Assembly: GCA_017454075.1 (NCBI GenBank)
Contig: JAFTDQ010000004.1
Location: 1-7,815, forward strand
Reading direction: 5' to 3'
Length of the DNA stretch: 7,815 nt
Source: Clostridia bacterium
Lineage (GTDB): Bacteria > Bacillota_A > Clostridia > Oscillospirales > CAG-272
The notes beneath the pieces were generated by a model. The model did not search any database, was not told the DNA's origin, and was given only the letters and a program-made list of their open reading frames with translations. Of this stretch, positions 3,841-7,815 are shown one piece after another (position 1 is the first letter of the stretch; each line of letters begins with the position of its first letter). The position numbers and the translations under genes were made by a program.

Positions 3841-4596
3841 TCATCCCGGGAGGATCTCTCCCGAGGGGGTGAGGAGCAGCCAGCTGTCGCCGGACCAGCT
3901 CTTGACGGGGTTCCAGTTCGCGCAGAACCAGTCGTCGGCAAAGCCGAAATAGCAGACCGTTCCGTCGGCGACCCCGTACGTTTCGTCAAATCCGGCCCCG
4001 GCGACGCCGTAGTAAGCGACGGTGCCTTTGTCGGCCGAATACGTCGTGCCGCGCTTGACCATCTGATTCGTAGTCACGAGCTTCGCGACGAGATCCTCGC
4101 CGTTCAGCCTGACCGTCACGGTCTCGGGCACGGGATTTCCCTTTATGAGCTCGTACTTGACCCTGTCGCGGATCACGCTGAGAGTGTAGTCGGCGTTGAG
4201 GCGTGTGCGCTCGCGCGCGTCCTCGCCGTGGACTCCGCATACGAGCCGGTACGGCATTTCGAGCGTCGGATCGTCGTCCTCGACGATGTAGACGGTCCCG
4301 CCGCCCGGGCAGAGATCGTCCCATCCGTTCATGACGTAACCGACGTGCTCTTTGAGCTCATCCTTGGACGCGTCGCCGAACTGAAAGAGAAACTGATCTA
4401 TCATCTGCCTCTTTGCGGAATCGAGCGACGTCATGCATTCCATTTCGCGGTATATCGACCGGAAATGGATGTATATCGGGATCGAGACGAGAACGAGAAG
4501 TATCGCGATAAGTACTATCATTATCGCCACCGCCCGGCTGATCCCCTTGCGGTCGCACAGAACGGAGACGGCGTTTTTCCCGTTTACGGTTACCAT
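3841..4596 (-). CDS. Minor type IV pilin lacking Glu5, possible tip subunit
   Basis: 251 aa. An 18-residue basic leader ends RKG, followed by ISRAVAIMIVLIAILLVLVSIP. Counting Ile19 as mature residue 1, Pro40 falls exactly at position 22, the conserved pilin proline, but position 5 is Val instead of Glu. A membrane helix (22-43) continues into an amphipathic stretch (HFRSIYREME). Further on LCPGGGTVYIVED (95-107) and YRLVCGVHGED (116-126) match the CPxGGT...C-HG pattern of many Gram-positive pilins. The C-terminal 60 residues are Gly/Tyr/Trp-rich (YYGVAGAGF, CYFGFADDWF, WSGDSWLLL). Size, missing Glu5 and position between pilT and pilC suggest a minor or tip pilin comparable in logic to GspK of type II secretion; that role is inference. 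The start lies 3 nt after the pilT stop without a clear ribosome binding site, so translation is probably coupled to pilT. Confidence 0.8.
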   Translation of the reverse strand: MVTVNGKNAVSVLCDRKGISRAVAIMIVLIAILLVLVSIPIYIHFRSIYREMECMTSLDSAKRQMIDQFLFQFGDASKDELKEHVGYVMNGWDDLCPGGGTVYIVEDDDPTLEMPYRLVCGVHGEDARERTRLNADYTLSVIRDRVKYELIKGNPVPETVTVRLNGEDLVAKLVTTNQMVKRGTTYSADKGTVAYYGVAGAGFDETYGVADGTVCYFGFADDWFCANWNPVKSWSGDSWLLLTPSGEILPG

Positions 4597-4599
4597 TTT

Positions 4600-5646
4600 T
4601 CAGATCGCGTTCTTTCTGATGAAGGCGTCGTCGTGCGCGTAATGGAGCGCGACGTCTTTGTTGATGACGCCGCCCCTCATGAGCTTGACGAGCGCCTGAT
4701 CCATCGTCTGCCCGCCTATCGCCGCGGACGTGGCGACGGCGTTGACTATCTGAGGCGTGTTGCCCGCGCGGATGAGGTTCTTTATCGCGTCGGTGACTAC
4801 CATATATTCGCACGCGAGGGTGCGCGTGCCGCGTTTGTTCGGAACGAGCTGCTGGGTGAGGACGGCGACGAGGGTCATCGAGAGCTGGAGACGGATCTGC
4901 GTCTGCATACCCTCGGGGAAGACCTGAACGATACGGTCGACGGCGTCCGACGCGCTCCCCGTATGGAGAGTGCCGAACACGAGGTGTCCGGTTTCGGCGG
5001 CGGTGATGGCCGTCTCTATCGTGTCGCGGTCGCGCATCTCGCCGATGAGTATGACGTCGGGGTCCTCACGGAGACTCGCGCGGAGTCCGCTCGTGAAGCT
5101 TTCGGTATCCTTGCCGACCTCGCGCTGGTTTATCGCGCAGAGATCCGGTTTGTAAACGTACTCGACCGGGTCGTCGAGCGTCACGATGTGACAGCGGCGG
5201 GTGTGGTTTATACAGTCGAGAAGCGCGGCGAGGGTCGTGGATTTACCGCTTCCCGTCTCGCCGGTGACGAGCACTATGCCCTTGTGAAGATCGGTCAGTC
5301 CGAGGACCGCGGGAGGGAGCCCGAGTCCGTCGAGCTTCGGTATCTCCTCGCGGAGGAGACGGAGCGCGAGCGAAGGTACCCCCTGCTGAAGGAACAGGTG
5401 GATACGGCAGCGGTTTCCGGCGTAGGTGCCGGCGCTGTCAAGCTCGCCGACCGAGATGAGTTTGTCATATTCCCCGCCCGAGAGGATCTTCGCGACCCCG
5501 CGGCAGTCTTCTTCGGTAAGGGGCTCTTCCGACATATTGCGGAGCTCGCCGTTCAGCCTGTATTTCGGCGGAAGAGAGCAGATAAGGTGGATATCGGAGG
5601 CGCCTTCGGCCTTTGCCTGTGCTACAAGCGCGTCAATGGTCTGCAT
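4600..5646 (-). CDS. pilT: Pilus retraction ATPase PilT
   Basis: 348 aa, normal for PilT. An N-terminal PAS-like domain (ASDIHL... 17-100) is followed by the RecA-like motor: Walker A GETGSGKST (129-137), Asp box VTLDDPVEY (155-163), Walker B region LREDPDVILIGEMRD (192-206) and His box ETGHLVFGTLHT (218-229). The PilT-typical AIKNLIRAGNTPQI (287-300) and GGQTMDQAL distinguish it from PilB, and there are no zinc-binding cysteine pairs. It hydrolyses ATP at the base of the pilus to depolymerise the fibre, giving twitching motility, retraction after attachment or DNA uptake. The ATG at 5644-5646 lies 2 nt after the pilB stop, with AGGAGG inside the last pilB codons; longer upstream starts would run deep into pilB and are rejected. 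Its presence indicates a retractable pilus rather than a static secretion pseudopilus. Confidence 0.95.
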   Translation of the reverse strand: MQTIDALVAQAKAEGASDIHLICSLPPKYRLNGELRNMSEEPLTEEDCRGVAKILSGGEYDKLISVGELDSAGTYAGNRCRIHLFLQQGVPSLALRLLREEIPKLDGLGLPPAVLGLTDLHKGIVLVTGETGSGKSTTLAALLDCINHTRRCHIVTLDDPVEYVYKPDLCAINQREVGKDTESFTSGLRASLREDPDVILIGEMRDRDTIETAITAAETGHLVFGTLHTGSASDAVDRIVQVFPEGMQTQIRLQLSMTLVAVLTQQLVPNKRGTRTLACEYMVVTDAIKNLIRAGNTPQIVNAVATSAAIGGQTMDQALVKLMRGGVINKDVALHYAHDDAFIRKNAI

Positions 5647-5648
5647 TA

Positions 5649-7352
5649 TCAGTCCTCCTCGTTTATAACTCTGAGAACTTCCTCGCCGGTCGTTATTCCT
5701 TCTTTTACGAGGCGCACGGCGTTTTCGTGAAGTGAAATGAATCCGGAATCGGGCGATTTGAGCTCGCGCTCTATCTCGTCGCGGGTGGCTTTTTCGCCGA
5801 TGAGCTCGCGGACCCTGCGGTTTACACGGAGCATCTCGAACACCGCGATCCTTCCGCGGTAACCGGTGTTGAAGCATTCGGGACAGCCGGCTCCGCGATA
5901 GAACTTGAGGTCGGGGGTGCGCTTCACTCCGAGGTCGTCGAGCTCGTCGTCTGTCGGCACATATTCGGTCCGGCAGTACGGGCAGATACGTCTCACGAGA
6001 CGCTGAGAGATTATGCCGCGGAGCGCGCTCGAGATAAGATAGGACTCGACGCCCATGTCGGTAAGACGCTCGATCGTGCCGACCGCGTCGTTCGTGTGGA
6101 CGGTCGAAAGCACCGTGTGTCCCGTGATGGCCGCGCGCATGGCTATCTCCGCCGTCTCGCCGTCACGGATCTCTCCGACGGCTATGATATCGGGGTCCTG
6201 ACGGAGGATCGAGCGGAGACCGCCGGCAAACGTCAGACCCGTCTTTTCGTTTATCTGTACCTGGTTGACTCCGTCGATGTTGTACTCGACCGGGTCCTCG
6301 AGCGTGACGAGGTTGACGTCGCGCGTGTTGAGCTGGTTTATCATAACGTACATCGTGGTCGTCTTACCGGATCCCGTGGGACCGACGACAAGAATGACGC
6401 CCGATTTGACGTTAAGCATCTTTTTGAATTTTTCGAGGTCGTCTCCCTCGAGACCTATGGCCTTTTCGGTGATGTTTCCGCCGGATTTGTCAAGCAGACG
6501 GAGAACTATCTTCTCGCCGAAGACCGTCGGAAGGGTCGAGACACGTAGGTCAATGTCCTTGTCCCTGACCTTGACGTTGAAACGCCCGTCCTGAGGCACT
6601 CTGCGCTCCGCGATGTCCATTCCGCTCATTATCTTGAAGCGGGAGATCACCGAGCCCTGCAGGTTTTTCGGAACGGTGAGTATATCGCGCATCATTCCGT
6701 CGATACGCATTCTCACGAGGAGCTGTTCCTCGTGCGGTTCGATATGGATATCGCTGGCCCTCTCGTTGACGGCGCGCTCGATTATACTGTTTACGAGGCG
6801 GATCGTCGGCGCGCTGTTTACCGAATCGTCGATCTGGGTGCTGACGAAGGCCGCTTCCGTCCCGAAGGTGTCGCCCGAGGTCTGCGCCTCGTACTTCATC
6901 TCCTCGATCGCACGCGCCGCGCCCTCGTTGCTGTACAGGGTCTGGATGGCGTGCTCGATCGCCGACGCCCTCGCGAGCATCGGTATGATCTTCTTTCTGA
7001 CCGCCTTGCGGACGTCCTCCGTCGCGTAGAAGTTGAGCGGGTCGCTCATCGCGAGATAAAGCTCGTCCTTGACGACCTTTACCGGAACGACCTGATACTG
7101 CTTTGCGAGATTTTTCGGAACGATCTGCGCGAGTTCCGTCGGTATGCTTATTTTTGTAAGATCGATATAATCGATCCCGAGCTGCATCTGCAGAGCTTCG
7201 ATAAGCTGCGTCTCGGTCATTATGCCGTTTTCTATAAGAATGGTACCGAGACGTTCCTTGCTCTGCTTCTGGAGTTCAAGGCCCTTGCTGAGCTGTTCTT
7301 CAGTTATAGTTCCCGATGCGACGAGCAATTCGCCGAGACGCATATAGGCCAT
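5649..7352 (-). CDS. pilB: Pilus extension ATPase PilB with MshEN c-di-GMP-binding domain
   Basis: 567 aa. The N-terminal MshEN domain has two 24-residue motifs (5-28 and 34-57), each beginning RLG and ending in Gln, separated by exactly 5 residues; this is the known c-di-GMP-binding arrangement of MshE/PilB ATPases. The motor follows: ASDIHIEP (199-206), Walker A GPTGSGKT (324-331), Asp box VTLEDPVEY (349-357), Walker B region ILRQDPDIIAVGEIRD (382-397), His box ITGHTVLSTVHTND (409-422), and zinc-binding CPYC (457-460) and CPEC (490-493). It powers pilin polymerisation at PilC. The start ATG 7350-7352 has AAGGAG (7360-7365) 7 nt upstream. The frame is open to 7529, but that extension crosses the promoter and is rejected. 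First gene of the operon pilB-pilT-minor pilin-pilC. Extension is probably stimulated by c-di-GMP, as known for MshE and clostridial PilB homologues. Confidence 0.97.
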   Translation of the reverse strand: MAYMRLGELLVASGTITEEQLSKGLELQKQSKERLGTILIENGIMTETQLIEALQMQLGIDYIDLTKISIPTELAQIVPKNLAKQYQVVPVKVVKDELYLAMSDPLNFYATEDVRKAVRKKIIPMLARASAIEHAIQTLYSNEGAARAIEEMKYEAQTSGDTFGTEAAFVSTQIDDSVNSAPTIRLVNSIIERAVNERASDIHIEPHEEQLLVRMRIDGMMRDILTVPKNLQGSVISRFKIMSGMDIAERRVPQDGRFNVKVRDKDIDLRVSTLPTVFGEKIVLRLLDKSGGNITEKAIGLEGDDLEKFKKMLNVKSGVILVVGPTGSGKTTTMYVMINQLNTRDVNLVTLEDPVEYNIDGVNQVQINEKTGLTFAGGLRSILRQDPDIIAVGEIRDGETAEIAMRAAITGHTVLSTVHTNDAVGTIERLTDMGVESYLISSALRGIISQRLVRRICPYCRTEYVPTDDELDDLGVKRTPDLKFYRGAGCPECFNTGYRGRIAVFEMLRVNRRVRELIGEKATRDEIERELKSPDSGFISLHENAVRLVKEGITTGEEVLRVINEED

Positions 7353-7418
7353 TGAGACACTCCTTTTCCCCCTGGATTTCCGTTTTTGGGCGCGCAAAAG
7401 TTTCCCCGAAAAACGGTA
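7353..7418 (-). promoter_or_regulatory. pilB 5' leader with inverted repeat
   Basis: The predicted leader is about 66 nt. A perfect 8-bp inverted repeat, CCGTTTTT (7380-7387 on the plus strand) with AAAAACGG (7409-7416), lies almost at the predicted transcript start and encloses 21 nt. It could form a 5'-terminal hairpin. The ribosome binding site AAGGAG at 7360-7365 stays outside it. Confidence 0.4.
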
Positions 7419-7424
7419 TTTTAT

Positions 7425-7453
7425 ATTATACGCAAACCGTTGCGTTTTGTCAA
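7425..7453 (-). promoter_or_regulatory. Consensus sigma-A promoter of the pilB operon
   Basis: Minus-strand TTGACA (7448-7453), a 17-bp spacer and TATAAT (7425-7430), both hexamers perfect. On the plus strand AAACCGTT occurs at 7434-7441 inside the spacer and at 7459-7466 just upstream of the -35 box, 25 bp apart. The same octamer, inverted, lies in the pilA promoter. The intergenic stretch from here to 7599 holds no gene that I can see, and I find no convincing promoter for the plus-strand permease. Confidence 0.9.
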
Positions 7454-7599
7454 CACTTAAACCGTTTGTGAACGAAATTTTTTCAGAAACGGCAAAGTTA
7501 ACAGTTTGTTTACAATTTCGCACGGGCATTACGAGTTATAACAGCGTGTTGAATTATGCACAGTATGCGGACGCGCCACTGATAATCGGAGGAAAGCGG

Positions 7600-7815
7600 A
7601 TGGAAAACGGTTCAGTGAGCGACAATACCCTGAGACAATATCTTTCCCCCGCCGGAGCGTGGGCGATTTCTCTCGGCACGAGCGTCGGGTGGGGTTCGCT
7701 CGTCCTGACGGGCGGCACATATCTCGGAAAGGCCGTCCCCCTCGGGAGCGTGATCGGTCTTCTGATCGGTGCCCTGATCATGCTTCTCATCGGCAGGAAC
7801 AACGTTTATATGACG
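7600..7815 (+). CDS. APC-family amino acid permease, N-terminal part (partial)
   Basis: An open frame from ATG 7600-7602 runs off the right edge (72 codons). GGAGGA lies 6 nt upstream. After a short polar N-terminus (MENGSVSDNTLRQYLS) it reads PAGAWAISLGTSVGWGSL then VLTGGTYLGKAVPLGS and a second helix VIGLLIGALIMLLIG. The Gly-rich broken first helix followed by a second helix is typical of APC-superfamily amino acid/polyamine permeases (LeuT fold); the substrate cannot be told from this part. It is divergent from the pilB operon with about 250 bp between the two start codons and no evident functional link to pili. Confidence 0.8.
   Translation, partial: MENGSVSDNTLRQYLSPAGAWAISLGTSVGWGSLVLTGGTYLGKAVPLGSVIGLLIGALIMLLIGRNNVYMT

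Noticed and set aside
3346..5730. Very long plus-strand open frame (794 codons) opposite pilC, the minor pilin and pilT.
   Set aside because: It lies antisense to three clearly recognisable genes in GC-rich DNA, shows Arg/Asp/Val-rich low-complexity composition and no domain, and runs across gene boundaries. It is an antisense shadow.
7353..7529. Extended N-terminus of PilB starting at 7529.
   Set aside because: The extra 59 codons cover the consensus promoter and leader. The ATG at 7350-7352 has a good ribosome binding site and begins the MshEN domain at the usual place.
7505..7560. Plus-strand promoter for the APC permease (TTTACA at 7509-7514 with TATAAC at 7537-7542).
   Set aside because: The spacer would be 22 bp, too long for a convincing sigma-A promoter, and no better pair was found.

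Overview
The window looks like chromosomal DNA of a Gram-positive anaerobe of the class Clostridia, probably a gut Oscillospiraceae/Ruminococcaceae-type organism. This rests on the Shine-Dalgarno-led, GC-rich type IV pilus genes, the pilin sequence style (short KKG leader; a minor pilin with CPGGGT and CGVHG motifs), the near-consensus sigma-A promoters, and a palindromic repeat family of the kind seen in such genomes. The taxonomic call is inference; there is no rRNA or marker gene here.

Layout, read on the minus strand, which carries almost everything. A consensus promoter (TTGACA-17-TATAAT, 7425-7453) drives a tightly packed operon: pilB (extension ATPase with an N-terminal MshEN domain predicted to bind c-di-GMP), pilT (retraction ATPase, 2 nt after pilB), a 251-aa minor pilin that lacks Glu5 (3 nt after pilT), and pilC (inner-membrane platform). 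pilC is followed by an 860-bp island (1740-2598) of GC-rich palindromic repeats enclosing a small DUF559/Vsr-like nuclease gene. Then comes a second consensus promoter (1678-1706) with a roughly 125-nt leader, the major pilin gene (1119-1544) and its terminator. Downstream lie two more pilin coding units (668-1063 and 228-617). Both are open to a stop codon but lack the signal peptide, the first 13 mature residues, a start codon, a ribosome binding site and a promoter.

The most interesting element is this pilin locus. The two downstream units begin at exactly the same codon and share a perfectly identical 35-nt block with the expressed pilin gene; the block encodes mature residues 14-24 plus two bases of the next codon. 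Beyond it the coding sequences diverge strongly. Each unit has its own terminator, and every terminator is followed by the same 12-nt motif (plus strand TGWATAWGAAAA). This is the layout expected of silent pilin cassettes that can replace the body of the expressed pilin by recombination at the conserved helix, similar in logic to Neisseria pilS/pilE but with a different architecture. I infer a pilin variation system; the sequence alone shows the cassettes, not the switching.

At the right edge a divergent plus-strand gene begins (7600 onward, APC-type permease N-terminus). At the left edge a plus-strand gene appears to end at 67. The extension motor, retraction motor, platform, tip-like minor pilin and major pilin are all present. 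The prepilin peptidase and PilM/N/O alignment proteins are not in this window.
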